Assembly (NCBI RefSeq): GCF_020171315.1
Contig: NZ_JAIUZP010000005.1
Span: forward strand, 310,001-374,000
Length of the DNA: 64,000 nucleotides
From: Pseudooceanicola nanhaiensis
Lineage (GTDB): Bacteria; Pseudomonadota; Alphaproteobacteria; Rhodobacterales; Rhodobacteraceae
Reading direction: 5' to 3'
The notes under the pieces are model-generated. The model searched no databases, was not told where the DNA came from, and worked only from the letters and a program-made list of their open reading frames with translations. Positions 16,025-25,197 of the stretch are shown piece after piece; the first letter of the stretch is position 1, and each line of letters begins with the position of its first letter. A program made the position numbers and the translations under genes.

Positions 16025-17809
16025 ATGGCCCTAACCGATACGCAAGGCATTGCCAGCCGCCCCGCCCCGGCTTCCTCCGGAAGCACGAAACCCCACCCCC
16101 GACACAGCGCCATTCCGGCGGCCGCACGACACGTCCGCGGCTGGCGGTATTTCGCTGGGCTTTTCGGAGGCGAGCACATCGCCGCCACCGAATTCGTCAT
16201 CGGGATGACCTTCGTGACCATGGGCGTGGGCACCCGCGAGGTTCTGCTGGGGCTCCTGCTCGGCAACCTGCTGGCGGTGGCCAGCTGGACCCTCGTCACT
16301 GCGCCGATCGCGGTCGAGACGCGGCGCTCGCTCTTCTCCTACCTCGAACAGATCGCCGGGCCCTACTTCTCGAAAATCTACAATGTCGCGATCCTGCTCT
16401 TCTACGGCTCGCTGGCGGCGGCGATGATCACCGTGTCGGCCTATGCGCTGCGGTTCGCGCTCGGCGTGCCGGTGCAGCTGGAGTGGTATCCGACCTCCGG
16501 CATGTTCATCCTTGTCACGCTGCTGATCGCCGCCGTCGTGGTGGTCGTGGCCGCCAACGGCTTCGAGGCGATGGCGAATTTCGCGACCATCTGCGCGCCC
16601 TGGATGCTGGCCTGCTTCATCTGCGGGGCCGCCGTGGCGCTGCCGGTGCTGGCGCTGAACGCGACCGGCGAGACCGGCTTTGGCGGCTTCACCAGCTTCA
16701 TCGAGATGGCGAAGGACCAGATCTGGACCGGCACCACGCCCGCCGGCGCGCCCGGCATCTCCCTGTGGGAGGTCGCGGCCTTCGCCTGGGCCAATGGTGC
16801 GATGGTGCACCTCGGGCTGATCGACATGGCGATCTTCCGCTTTGCCCGCAAGAAGAGCTACGGGCTCTTCTCCGGCATCGGCATGTTCCTTGGCCACTAC
16901 GTCGGCTGGATCGCCGCGGGTCTGATGGGCGCCGGTGCTGCCGTCCTCGTCGGGCTGCCGCTGACCGGGCTCGACAGCGGTGACGTCGCCTATGCCACGC
17001 TCGGCTTCATCGGCATCCTCGTGGTGATCTGCGCCGGCTGGACCACCGCCAACGCCTGTCTCTACCGGGCCGGGCTTGCGGCCTCGAACCTGATGCCCTC
17101 GGTGCCGCGGTCGCGGGTCACGCTCTACGTCGGCGTCGTCATCGCAGTGGCCGCCTGCTTCCCCTTCGTGGCGCGGTCCATCATGCCGCTGACCGTCTAT
17201 GGCGCGATGCTGCTGGCCCCCGTCGGCGCGATCGTCATCGCCGAGCATTACCTGCTGCCCAAGCTGGGGCTGACCCGCTACTGGGCGCGGTATCACGGGC
17301 TCAAGCTGAACCCCGCGGCGCTGCTGGCCTGGGGCGTGGCGCTGGCCTTTGCCCTGACCATGCTGCTGACCGGCGCGATGAGCTTCTACTTCATCTTCAT
17401 TCCGGAATACCTGATCGCCCTTGCGCTCTACCCGCTGCTGGCGGCCCGGATGGGCGCCCGCAAGTCGTGGCCCAAGCGCGAGGAGCAGCAGGCCGCCCGG
17501 GAAGAGGCGCTCACCGCCTACGAGGAACGCCGCGAGGCGCGCGAGGCAGAGGCCGCGGAAAGCGAGGACGACGAGGAAGACCCCTCCGGCTTCCACACCG
17601 CCCGGCTGGCGAAATGGCTGCTCTTCGGGGCGGGGGTGATGCTGCTCTCGATGATCTTCTTCGCACTCCGCATCATGGTGCTCTCGCCCGAGCCGGAACT
17701 GCTGGAGAGCTTCCGCCAGACGTTCCAGATCACCGCGATCGTCTGCACCCTGTGCTATTTCATCACCGCGGTCCTCGCGATGCAGGTGACCGACGCCAAC
17801 GAGGGCTGA
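16025..17809 (+). CDS. NCS1-like nucleobase:cation symporter family permease with C-terminal extension
   Basis: A 594-aa integral membrane protein with about 12 hydrophobic segments. EHIAATEFVIGMTFVTMGVGTREVLLG and GWTTANACLYRAGLA resemble purine-cytosine permease family proteins. After the core there is a long charged, acidic linker (about residues 485-530, rich in Glu, Arg and Ala) and then two more hydrophobic segments. AAGGA lies six bases before the ATG. It is upstream of the DgoK-like/deoC/ALDH16 genes on the same strand, which makes a nucleobase or nucleoside-related substrate plausible but unproven. Confidence 0.78.
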   Translation: MALTDTQGIASRPAPASSGSTKPHPRHSAIPAAARHVRGWRYFAGLFGGEHIAATEFVIGMTFVTMGVGTREVLLGLLLGNLLAVASWTLVTAPIAVETRRSLFSYLEQIAGPYFSKIYNVAILLFYGSLAAAMITVSAYALRFALGVPVQLEWYPTSGMFILVTLLIAAVVVVVAANGFEAMANFATICAPWMLACFICGAAVALPVLALNATGETGFGGFTSFIEMAKDQIWTGTTPAGAPGISLWEVAAFAWANGAMVHLGLIDMAIFRFARKKSYGLFSGIGMFLGHYVGWIAAGLMGAGAAVLVGLPLTGLDSGDVAYATLGFIGILVVICAGWTTANACLYRAGLAASNLMPSVPRSRVTLYVGVVIAVAACFPFVARSIMPLTVYGAMLLAPVGAIVIAEHYLLPKLGLTRYWARYHGLKLNPAALLAWGVALAFALTMLLTGAMSFYFIFIPEYLIALALYPLLAARMGARKSWPKREEQQAAREEALTAYEERREAREAEAAESEDDEEDPSGFHTARLAKWLLFGAGVMLLSMIFFALRIMVLSPEPELLESFRQTFQITAIVCTLCYFITAVLAMQVTDANEG

Positions 17810-17871
17810 CCCTCCGGCACAGACCCGCTACGGGTCATGTCCGGGACATTCACGGGGCTGACGCCTCCCTC

Positions 17872-17901
17872 CCCGGGCGCCGCGCTGTCGCGGCGCCCGG
17901 G
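17872..17901. other. Long perfect GC hairpin
   Basis: A 13-bp perfect stem (arm CCCGGGCGCCGCG) around the loop CTGT, 62 bases after the permease stop codon and 76 bases before the next gene. No T run follows, so it is not a textbook terminator. It could block 3' exonucleases or attenuate read-through. Confidence 0.6.
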
Positions 17902-17977
17902 TCACGTTCGGGGGAGGGGCCCCCGCGGGCACCCGCGCCCCATTGACCGGCAGAGGCCGCTTGCCTATGCCCTCCCC

Positions 17978-18721
17978 ATGAACGACTGGATCGGCATTCT
18001 CCCCCACGATGACACGGACCGCAGGGGTTGGCACTTCCACGGGGCCGACCTGCGCGGCCCGCTGGAGGGCCCGGCCCTCGATGCGGCGCTCAAGGGCCTG
18101 CCCAGCGAGGCGATCCTGATGGCCGATGCCGCCGGGGCCCCGCCCGAGGCCGTGCCGGCCAACCTGCTGCCCGACCAACTGCTGCACAGCCCCGGGGGCC
18201 TCGTCCTGCCGCCGCTGGCGCAGACCAGCCCCGCGGCCCGCATAAGGGCAGAGCGGCTGCTCCTGATCGGCTTCATGGCGCTGAACCCCAACTGGGACGG
18301 CGTCGTCTGCGTGCCCGGCGAGGTCACCACCTGGGCCAGCCTCTCGGCGGGCGAGGTGATCTTCCTCCAGCAGAGCCTCACCGGCCGCCTCGCCGCCGCC
18401 CTCGGCGCGGTGGAGATGCCGGATACCTCCGCGCTCGACACCACGCTCTCGCGGCCCGAGCGCCTCGCCACCGACCTGCGCGCGGCGGAACTCTCGGGCC
18501 AGCCCGGCGCGGCCATGGGCCACCTGCTGGGGGCCGAACTGGCTGCGGCCCGGGGCCTCTGGCTGGGCCAGCAACTGGCCGTCATCGGCACGGGCACGCT
18601 GGCGCGGGCCTATGCCGCTGCCCTCAAGGCGCAGGGCGCCCCGGTGACCGAAGCCGCGCCCGAGGCCATGGCCCAGCAAGGCTTCCTCGCCCTCGCCCAG
18701 AAATTCGGCCTTCCGGGCTAA
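17978..18721 (+). CDS. DgoK-like protein lacking the kinase phosphate-binding motif
   Basis: A 247-aa homologue of 2-dehydro-3-deoxygalactonokinase. The middle (LLLIGFMALNPNWDGVVCVP, then GEVTTWASLSAGEVIFL and QSLTGRLAAAL) and the end (MGHLLGAELAAARGLWLGQQ, then LAVIGTGTLARAYAAAL) align by eye with E. coli DgoK. However, the N-terminal DWG-T-N phosphate loop is absent, the protein is about 45 residues shorter, and the PGTHCKW motif reads PGEVTTW. The ribosome binding site is weak. It may be a non-catalytic paralogue. It sits between a permease and deoC on the same strand. Confidence 0.65.
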   Translation: MNDWIGILPHDDTDRRGWHFHGADLRGPLEGPALDAALKGLPSEAILMADAAGAPPEAVPANLLPDQLLHSPGGLVLPPLAQTSPAARIRAERLLLIGFMALNPNWDGVVCVPGEVTTWASLSAGEVIFLQQSLTGRLAAALGAVEMPDTSALDTTLSRPERLATDLRAAELSGQPGAAMGHLLGAELAAARGLWLGQQLAVIGTGTLARAYAAALKAQGAPVTEAAPEAMAQQGFLALAQKFGLPG

Positions 18722-18726
18722 GCCCG

Positions 18727-18791
18727 CATCCACTGTTCCGAAATATCCTCGGGGGGTGGCCCCGCAGGGGCCGGGGGGCAGACAGCCCCTC
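18727..18791 (+). repeat. Family 1 intergenic repeat, copy 4
   Basis: A full-length copy: CATCCACTGTTCCG, AAATATCCTCGGGGGG, a GC-rich spacer and the hairpin GGGGCAGACAGCCCC. It begins six bases after the DgoK-like stop codon. Confidence 0.7.
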
Positions 18792-18967
18792 TTCACCGTC
18801 GCGGTCCGCGCTCCCGCCGGTTGAATTCCCGCAGACCCCGATCCTGCCCCCGATCCTGCCGATGCCGCCAAGTGATCCCGCCCCGCGCTTGCCAAGCCTG
18901 CCCCGCCATGCGACCGTCGCGCCCGAGTTGAGGCCCGCCTTGGGGCCCGAGCCGAGGGGAGGCGCCG

Positions 18968-19996
18968 ATGCCGCAGGACCACGCCCAGACCGCCACACAG
19001 GCCGGTCAAGACACGGCCAGGGAGGCGGGACATCACCAGCTGCCCCAGACGGTGGAGCCGCGCAATCCCGGCATGCCGCTCGACATGGCCTGGGTCGAGG
19101 CGGCCACCGCCAATGCCCCGGCCATCACCCGGCGCTGTGCCACCCTGCCGGGGCGGCGCACGGTGAAGAAGGACCACCAGGCGGCCTGGCTGGCGCGCGC
19201 GATCTCCTGCATCGACCTGACCACGCTGGCGGGCGACGACACGCCCGGCCGGGTCCGGCGGCTCTGCGCCAAGGCGCGCCAGCCGGTGCGGGCCGATCTG
19301 GCCGCGGCGCTCGATTTGCCCGACCTCACGGTGGGCGCGGTCTGCGTCTACCACGACATGGTGCGCACCGCGGTGAAGGCGCTGCAGGGCACGGGCATTC
19401 CCGTGGCCGCCGTCTCCACCGGCTTCCCGGCGGGGCTGTCGCCCTTCCACCTGCGGGTGGCCGAGATCGGCGAGAGTGTCAGTGCAGGCGCCGCCGAGAT
19501 CGACATCGTGATCTCGCGCCGCCATGTGCTGACCGGCGACTGGCAGGCGCTCTACGACGAGATGCGCGCCTTCCGGCAGGCCTGCGGCGATGCCCACGTC
19601 AAGGCGATCCTCGCCACCGGCGAGCTGGGCACGTTGCAGAATGTCGCCAAGGCCAGCCTCGTGTGCATGATGGCGGGGGCGGATTTCATCAAGACCTCCA
19701 CCGGCAAGGAAAGCGTGAACGCCACGCTGCCGGTGAGCCTGGTCATGATCCGCGCGATCCGCGAGTATCACGAGCGCACCGGCATCCGCATCGGCTACAA
19801 GCCCGCGGGCGGCATCTCCAAGGCCAAGGACGCGCTGGTCTACCTGAGCCTGATCAAGGAAGAGCTGGGCGACCGCTGGCTGCGGCCCGACCTCTTCCGC
19901 TTCGGCGCCTCCTCCCTGCTGGGGGACATCGAGCGCCAGCTGGAACACCATGTGACCGGCGCCTATTCGGCCTCGTGGCGCCATGCGGCGGGCTGA
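18968..19996 (+). CDS. deoC: Deoxyribose-phosphate aldolase
   Basis: Cleaves 2-deoxyribose 5-phosphate to glyceraldehyde 3-phosphate and acetaldehyde. The 342-aa protein has the Schiff-base lysine in FIKTSTGKESVNAT (Lys242), the activating lysine in GYKPAGGIS (Lys278) and an Asp in EIDIVI (Asp179). An N-terminal extension of roughly 70 residues makes it longer than the E. coli enzyme, as in the long DeoC subgroup. GAGGGGAGG precedes the ATG. The next gene, an aldehyde dehydrogenase, could oxidise the acetaldehyde product. Confidence 0.92.
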   Translation: MPQDHAQTATQAGQDTAREAGHHQLPQTVEPRNPGMPLDMAWVEAATANAPAITRRCATLPGRRTVKKDHQAAWLARAISCIDLTTLAGDDTPGRVRRLCAKARQPVRADLAAALDLPDLTVGAVCVYHDMVRTAVKALQGTGIPVAAVSTGFPAGLSPFHLRVAEIGESVSAGAAEIDIVISRRHVLTGDWQALYDEMRAFRQACGDAHVKAILATGELGTLQNVAKASLVCMMAGADFIKTSTGKESVNATLPVSLVMIRAIREYHERTGIRIGYKPAGGISKAKDALVYLSLIKEELGDRWLRPDLFRFGASSLLGDIERQLEHHVTGAYSASWRHAAG

Positions 19997-20002
19997 GGGC
20001 TT

Positions 20003-20025
20003 GAGTATTTTCGGAAAGATGAAGC
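20003..20025 (-). repeat. Family 1 intergenic repeat, copy 5 (partial)
   Basis: GAGTATTTTCGGAAAGATG, the reverse-orientation core without the hairpin, starts seven bases after the deoC stop and ends 22 bases before the next ATG. Confidence 0.5.
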
Positions 20026-20047
20026 GGGCGTCGTGCGGGGGCGGGCA

Positions 20048-22390
20048 ATGAGCGTGAAAGAGATCTTCGAGACCATGACCTATGGCGAGGCGCTGGAGAG
20101 CGCGGGCGAGGCCCTGGCCTGGCTGGTGGACCAGGGCGACCGGTTCGGCTGCTTCATCGACGGCACCTTTGCGGAGCCGGGCGAAACCTTCGAGAGCCGC
20201 AATCCCGCCACCGGCGAGGTGCTGGCCCATGTGACGCAGGCGAGCGCGGCGGACGTGGATGCCGCCGTGGCCGCCGCGCGCGCGGCCCAGCCGGGCTGGG
20301 AGGCGCTTGGCGGCTATGGCCGGGCGCGCCATCTCTATGCCCTGGCCCGGATGGTGCAGAAACATGCCCGCCTGCTGGCGGTGCTGGAAACGCTCGACAG
20401 CGGCAAGCCGATCCGCGAGGCGCGCGACATCGACCTCGCCCTCGTGCACCGGCATTTCTACTACCACGCGGGCATGGCCCAGCTGATGGAGGCCGAACTG
20501 CCGGGCCGCCGCGCGATGGGTGTCTGCGGGCAGGTGATCCCGTGGAACTTCCCGCTGCTGATGCTGGCATGGAAGGTGGCCCCGGCCCTGGCCATGGGCA
20601 ACACGGTGGTGTTGAAGCCTGCGGAATACACCTCGCTCACCGCGCTCTGCTTTGCCGATATCTGCCGTCAGGCGGGCCTGCCGGAGGGCGTCGTGAACAT
20701 CGTCACCGGCGACGGTACCGTGGGCGAGCTGGTGGTGACCCACCCGGGCGTGGACAAGGTGGCCTTCACCGGCTCCACCGAGGTGGGCCGCCGCATCCGC
20801 ACCGCCACGGCGGGCCAGGGCAAGGGGCTGACGCTGGAGCTGGGGGGCAAGTCGCCCTACATCGTCTTCGAGGATGCAGACCTCGACAGCGCGGTCGAGG
20901 GGCTGGTGGATGCGATCTGGTTCAACGGCGGGCAGGTATGCTGTGCGGGCTCGCGCCTGCTGGTGCAGGAGGGCGTGGCCGAACGCTTCCATGCCAAGCT
21001 GCGCGCCCGGATGGACAAGCTGCGCGTGGGCAATCCGCTCGACAAATGCATCGACATGGGCGCGATCGTCGACCCGGCGCAGCTGGAGCGGATCAGCCGC
21101 ATGGTGGCCGAGAGCACCGCGGGCGAGGTCTATGCCGCGCCCTGCGCCCTGCCCGAGGGCGGCTGCTACTATCCGCCGACGCTGATCACCGGGCTCTCCT
21201 CCTCCGATCCGCTGATGCAGGAGGAGATTTTCGGCCCTGTGCTCGTCTCCGGCACCTTCCGGACGCCGGCCGAGGCGGTGAGCCTTGCCAACAACACGCG
21301 CTACGGTCTCGCGGCCTCGATCTGGTCCGAGAACATCAACGTGGCGCTGGAGGTCGCGCCCAAGCTGGTGGCGGGCGTGGTCTGGGTGAACGGCTCGAAC
21401 ATGTTCGACGCGGCGGCAGGCTTCGGCGGCGTCCGCGAGAGCGGCTTTGGCCGGGAAGGCGGTTGGGAAGGCCTGATGGCTTATACGAAGCCCGTGGCCG
21501 AAGGCGCGCCGCTGGCGAAACTGGCCCCGATGGTGGGGCAGGGCGGACCCGGGGGCGGGCTGAACCGCACCGCCAAGCTCTATGTCGGCGGCAAACAGGC
21601 CCGGCCCGACGGCGGCTATTCCCGCGCGGTCTATGGTGCCGAGGGCAAGCTGCTGGGCCATGTGGGCGCGGCCAACCGCAAGGATGTGCGCAACGCCGTG
21701 GAGGCCGCGCAGGGCGCTGCCGCCTGGAGCCGGACCACCGGCCACCTGCGGGCGCAGATTATCTATTACATCGCCGAGAACCTCGAGGCGCGGGCGGAGG
21801 AATTCGCCGCGCGGATCGATGCGCTGGCCGGCTCCGGCGGGGCCGAGGAAGTGGCGGCCTGCGTGAAGCGGCTTTTCACCTGGGGGGCCTGGGCGGACAA
21901 ATATGCGGGCAACCTCGCGGCGGTGCCGATGAAGGGGCTGGCCATGGCGCTGCGCGAGCCCGTCGGCGTGATCGGCGCGATCTGCCCGGACGAGGCGCCC
22001 TTGCTGGGGCTGATCTCTGTCATGGGGCCGGCGCTGGCCATGGGCAACCGCTGCGTGCTGGTGGCCTCGGAGATCTTCCCGCTGGCGGCGACGGACTTCT
22101 ACCAGGTGCTGGAAACCTCGGATGTGCCCGGGGGCGTGGTGAACATCCTCACCGGGGAACATGCGGAACTGGCCCCGGTGCTGGCCAAGCACATGGATGT
22201 GGAGGCGGTCTGGTGCTTCTCCTCGACCGACCTGTCGCAGGTGGTGGAAGCGGGGGCTGCGGGCAACCTGAAGCGCACCTGGGTGAACAACGCACGCGCC
22301 CGCGACTGGCTGGGGGCCGAGGGCGAAGGCCGTGCCTTCCTCGACGCGGCGACCGAGGTGAAGACCGTGTGGGTGCCTTACGGGCTGTGA
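20048..22390 (+). CDS. ALDH16-type aldehyde dehydrogenase with a second, truncated ALDH domain
   Basis: A 780-aa protein. Residues 1 to about 500 form a full ALDH: IPWNFPLLMLAWK, VVLKPAEYTS, FTGSTEVGR, ELGGKSP (Glu264) and NGGQVCCAGS (catalytic Cys298). Residues from about 515 to the end repeat an ALDH NAD-binding-like domain (LYVGGKQARPDGGYSRAV, PVGVIGAICPDEAP) that stops before any catalytic cysteine. This is the ALDH16 layout; the bacterial ALDH16 structure I recall came from Loktanella, a related genus. The first domain should be active. The position 51 bases after deoC suggests acetaldehyde oxidation in deoxyribose catabolism. Confidence 0.88.
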   Translation: MSVKEIFETMTYGEALESAGEALAWLVDQGDRFGCFIDGTFAEPGETFESRNPATGEVLAHVTQASAADVDAAVAAARAAQPGWEALGGYGRARHLYALARMVQKHARLLAVLETLDSGKPIREARDIDLALVHRHFYYHAGMAQLMEAELPGRRAMGVCGQVIPWNFPLLMLAWKVAPALAMGNTVVLKPAEYTSLTALCFADICRQAGLPEGVVNIVTGDGTVGELVVTHPGVDKVAFTGSTEVGRRIRTATAGQGKGLTLELGGKSPYIVFEDADLDSAVEGLVDAIWFNGGQVCCAGSRLLVQEGVAERFHAKLRARMDKLRVGNPLDKCIDMGAIVDPAQLERISRMVAESTAGEVYAAPCALPEGGCYYPPTLITGLSSSDPLMQEEIFGPVLVSGTFRTPAEAVSLANNTRYGLAASIWSENINVALEVAPKLVAGVVWVNGSNMFDAAAGFGGVRESGFGREGGWEGLMAYTKPVAEGAPLAKLAPMVGQGGPGGGLNRTAKLYVGGKQARPDGGYSRAVYGAEGKLLGHVGAANRKDVRNAVEAAQGAAAWSRTTGHLRAQIIYYIAENLEARAEEFAARIDALAGSGGAEEVAACVKRLFTWGAWADKYAGNLAAVPMKGLAMALREPVGVIGAICPDEAPLLGLISVMGPALAMGNRCVLVASEIFPLAATDFYQVLETSDVPGGVVNILTGEHAELAPVLAKHMDVEAVWCFSSTDLSQVVEAGAAGNLKRTWVNNARARDWLGAEGEGRAFLDAATEVKTVWVPYGL

Positions 22391-22404
22391 TCCGTCGCGG
22401 CGGG

Positions 22405-22476
22405 GCAGGGGGGCTGTCTGCCCCCCACGGGGCCTGCGGCCCCTCCCCCCGAGGATATTTTCGAAACGAAAATGGG
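22405..22476 (-). repeat. Family 1 intergenic repeat, copy 6
   Basis: Reverse orientation: hairpin GGGGGGCTGTCTGCCCCCC (22408-22426), GC-rich spacer, then CCCCCCGAGGATATTTTCG and CGAAAATGG. It lies between the convergent ALDH16 and YciI-like genes. Confidence 0.7.
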
Positions 22477-22496
22477 CGGGGCGCCGCGCGGGGCGG

Positions 22497-22811
22497 TCAC
22501 ATCGGGATGATCTGCGCCACTTCGACGCCGCCGCTGCCGGTGACCATCGGGTTGCCGGTGGCCATCTCGCAGGCGGTGGCAAGGTCCGGGGCCTCGACGA
22601 TCGAATAGCCGAAACTGGGGTTCGGCACCTCCGGGCTGACACCGGTTTCGGAGACGAAGCTGGATTTGCCCACCGGGTTGCCGGGGTCGATCAGCGCCGC
22701 ACCCAGGCCCGCCATCCAGACCCCCCAGGCGGCCATGGCGGCCTGCTGCTCTTCGGGGGTCGTGGGGATCTGGCTGGTGTCACCGCGGTAGATGTAGAGG
22801 AAGTGGGGCAT
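22497..22811 (-). CDS. YciI-like small protein
   Basis: A 104-aa single-domain protein of the YciI/DGPF-like ferredoxin fold: MPHFLYIYRG start, TPEEQQAAMAAWGVWMAGLG helix and a C-terminal GGVEVAQIIPM strand, as seen in the proteins encoded near ECF sigma factors. No sigma factor is nearby here. Function unknown; some family members act on small aromatic or halogenated compounds. It follows serB on the same strand after about 110 bases. Confidence 0.72.
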   Translation of the reverse strand: MPHFLYIYRGDTSQIPTTPEEQQAAMAAWGVWMAGLGAALIDPGNPVGKSSFVSETGVSPEVPNPSFGYSIVEAPDLATACEMATGNPMVTGSGGVEVAQIIPM

Positions 22812-22922
22812 GTCGGATCTCCTGTCTCCATGGAGCGGATCATCCGATGAGTCGCCGGTTTCGCGCAGTGTTTTCTGGGTGTGGGAGGCACCGGGCGGAT
22901 TGCCGCCCGGCGGCCCGAAGCC

Positions 22923-23798
22923 TCAGGCGGCGAAGTCCTCGCGGGCATAGCCCTGCAGGTAGAGGAGCGCGGTCAGGTCGCCGAAGTTCACCCGCAGCTC
23001 GCATTCCGCCGCGACCGAGGGCTTGGCATGCAGCGCCACGCCCGCACCCGCGCGGGTCAGCATCCCGAGATCGTTGGCACCATCGCCCACGGCCATGACC
23101 TCGGCCTCGGAGAGGCCGAGACGGGCGGTGATCTGTTCCAGCGCCTCGACCTTGGCGGCGCGGCCGAGGATCGGGCGGCCGACCTCGCCGGTGAGCGTGC
23201 CCTCGGAGACGATGAGCGTGTTGGCGCGGTTCTCGTCGAAGCCGACGAGGGCGGCCACCTGCGCCGTGAAGGCGGTGAAGCCACCGGAGACCAGCGCCGC
23301 GTAGCCGCCCTGGGCCTTCATCGTGGCGACCAGCGCCGTGCCGCCGGGCATCAGTTCGATCCGCTCGGCCAGCACCTTGGCGATGACGCTCTCGGGCAGG
23401 CCCTTGAGCAGGCCGACGCGTTCGATCAGCGCGCCTTCGAAGTCCAGCTCGCCGTTCATGGCGCGGGCGGTGATTTCCTTCACCCGGTCGCCGACCCCGG
23501 CCTCGTCGGCCAGTTCGTCGATGCATTCCTGCCGGATCATCGTGCTGTCCATGTCGGCCAGCAGCATCTTCTTCCGGCGGCCCTCGGCGGGCTGCAGGTT
23601 GAGGTCGATCCGCATCTGCTGGAAGTCGTCCCAGGCCTGACGGAAGGTATCCGGCACGGCGGGCAGCGGGAATTCGGCGGCCTCGCCGGTGGCGAGCCAA
23701 CGAATATCACCGCCGCCCCAGGCATTGCGCAGGGCGCTGACGGCGGCGCCGTCGAGGGCGGGGGCCGCGGGATCGCTGGTGAGGGTCACGACGTACAT
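22923..23798 (-). CDS. serB: Phosphoserine phosphatase
   Basis: HAD-family enzyme making serine from O-phosphoserine, 291 aa. It shows the nucleophile motif [10 protein letters not shown] (Asp82, Asp84), [17 protein letters not shown] and [14 protein letters not shown]. The N-terminal 75 residues form the regulatory-type domain of SerB. It is divergent from recO, the two starts being about 105 bases apart. Confidence 0.93.
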   Translation of the reverse strand: MYVVTLTSDPAAPALDGAAVSALRNAWGGGDIRWLATGEAAEFPLPAVPDTFRQAWDDFQQMRIDLNLQPAEGRRKKMLLADMDSTMIRQECIDELADEAGVGDRVKEITARAMNGELDFEGALIERVGLLKGLPESVIAKVLAERIELMPGGTALVATMKAQGGYAALVSGGFTAFTAQVAALVGFDENRANTLIVSEGTLTGEVGRPILGRAAKVEALEQITARLGLSEAEVMAVGDGANDLGMLTRAGAGVALHAKPSVAAECELRVNFGDLTALLYLQGYAREDFAA

Positions 23799-23902
23799 GG
23801 AAATCCTCCGGTCTGTTGCGGGGGATAAAGCACGGGGCGCGCGCCATGGGAAGGGGTTGGCCCTTGCAAATCGCGGGCCGAGGCGCTCCTCATGGCGCCA
23901 TG

Positions 23903-24637
23903 ATGGAATGGCGCGACGAAGGTATCCTGCTCTCGGTCCGGCGGTACGGGGAATCCGCGGCGATCGCCGAGGTCTTTACCCCCGGGCACGGCCGCCACGT
24001 GGGCGTCGTGCGGGGCGGGGGCTCGCGCCGGATCGCGCCGGTGCTGCAGCCGGGCGCGCAGCTCGACATCACGTGGAAGGCGCGGCTGGAGGAGCATATG
24101 GGCGCCTTCACCGTGGAGCCCGTGCGCTCCCGCGCGGCGGTGATCATGGGCGACCGGATGGCCCTGGCCGGGCTCAACGCGGTGACGGCGCTGCTGTCCT
24201 TCTGCCTGCCGGAACGCGAGGTCCACGGGCCCCTTTACCTGCGCACGGAGCGCCTGCTGGACCTGCTGGAGCACGGCGAGGTCTGGCCGCTGGCCTACCT
24301 GCAATGGGAACTGGCGCTGCTGGAGGAGATGGGCTTTGGCCTCGACTTGACGCGCTGCGCGGTGACGGGTGCGACGGAGGGGCTGATCTATGTCTCGCCG
24401 CGCACCGGGCGGGCGGTGTCGCAGGCCGGTGCGGGGGAGTGGGCGGACCGGCTGCTGCCGCTACCCGACTGCCTTGCGGGGCGGGGCGATGCGCCGGATG
24501 CGGAAATCGCGCAGGCGCTGCGGGTGACGGGGCATTTCCTGAGCGAGCATCTGGCGCCGGAACTGGGGCGCAAGCCTCTGCCCGAAGCGCGGGCGCGCTA
24601 TGTCGATCTCTTCGTGCGCAGGCTGTCGGCGGGATAG
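23903..24637 (+). CDS. recO: DNA repair protein RecO
   Basis: RecF-pathway mediator that loads RecA with RecR. The 244-aa protein starts [20 protein letters not shown], giving the N-terminal OB-fold ([30 protein letters not shown]), then a helical C-terminal domain. The zinc cysteines of some RecO proteins are not evident. The frame extends upstream to 23816, but homologues begin at this Met; ATG at 23900 is an equal alternative. Confidence 0.92.
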   Translation: MEWRDEGILLSVRRYGESAAIAEVFTPGHGRHVGVVRGGGSRRIAPVLQPGAQLDITWKARLEEHMGAFTVEPVRSRAAVIMGDRMALAGLNAVTALLSFCLPEREVHGPLYLRTERLLDLLEHGEVWPLAYLQWELALLEEMGFGLDLTRCAVTGATEGLIYVSPRTGRAVSQAGAGEWADRLLPLPDCLAGRGDAPDAEIAQALRVTGHFLSEHLAPELGRKPLPEARARYVDLFVRRLSAG

Positions 24638-24663
24638 CGGCGCTGCGCCGTCGTTGATGCGGC

Positions 24664-25197
24664 TTACCTGAGGGCCAGCACGAGGTCGACGAGCGTCCCC
24701 ATGGCGGAATTGGTCTTCTTCGTGTCCGCGACGGGCAGCTGGGTGCTGCCGATCTGCGCGGCGTAGAGAATGCGCGCGATCTCGGGATTGGTCACGCCGA
24801 TCTGGCGCAGCAGCTTCTCGAGGTGGGCCAGACGACGGGCGTCGATCTCGGCCAGGGTCGCGGCGGCGGTGGGTTCGGTCCGGGCCCAGGCCCGCATCGC
24901 GGCCTCGGCCGGCAGGCTGTCGGAGAAGCCCTCCTGCATCAGCTTGTGCAGCTGGCCGACGGCTTCGGTCTTGTCCTCCGGCTCGGAGAGGGCGGCCCCG
25001 GCGGTGTCGCCCCAGAAGTCGAGCAGCGCCTTGCGATAGGCGGGGACATCGGGGAAGTGCCAGTAGAAGGAGCCCTTCGTCGTGTCGAGACCACGGGCGA
25101 GGGCCTCGGCCTTCAACGCCTCGGGCCCCGCTGCTGCGAGGGCATCAAGACCGGCTTTCAGCCAGTCGTCGGGGGAAAGGCGTTGCTTGCGACTCAT
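24664..25197 (-). CDS. TetR family transcriptional regulator
   Basis: A 177-aa repressor-type protein. The N-terminal helix-turn-helix region is GPEALKAEALARGLDTTKGSFYWHFPDVPAYRKALLDFW, a typical TetR signature (KGSFYWHF). The C-terminal ligand domain is unassigned. Upstream, CCGTACGTAAGG lies 6 bases before the ATG and contains the palindrome CGTACG, a possible autoregulatory operator. Target genes cannot be inferred from position: it faces away from hsp20 and converges with recO. Confidence 0.85.
   Translation of the reverse strand: MSRKQRLSPDDWLKAGLDALAAAGPEALKAEALARGLDTTKGSFYWHFPDVPAYRKALLDFWGDTAGAALSEPEDKTEAVGQLHKLMQEGFSDSLPAEAAMRAWARTEPTAAATLAEIDARRLAHLEKLLRQIGVTNPEIARILYAAQIGSTQLPVADTKKTNSAMGTLVDLVLALR

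Noticed and set aside
17828-22642. A minus-strand open frame of about 1600 codons
   Set aside because: It lies opposite three well-supported plus-strand genes and most of the gap sequence; its translation is Arg/Gly/His-rich without any motif. It reflects high GC at third positions.
22891-22910. GC hairpin downstream of serB as a terminator
   Set aside because: A stem with arms CCGGGCGG / CCGCCCGG exists but no T run follows on the minus strand.
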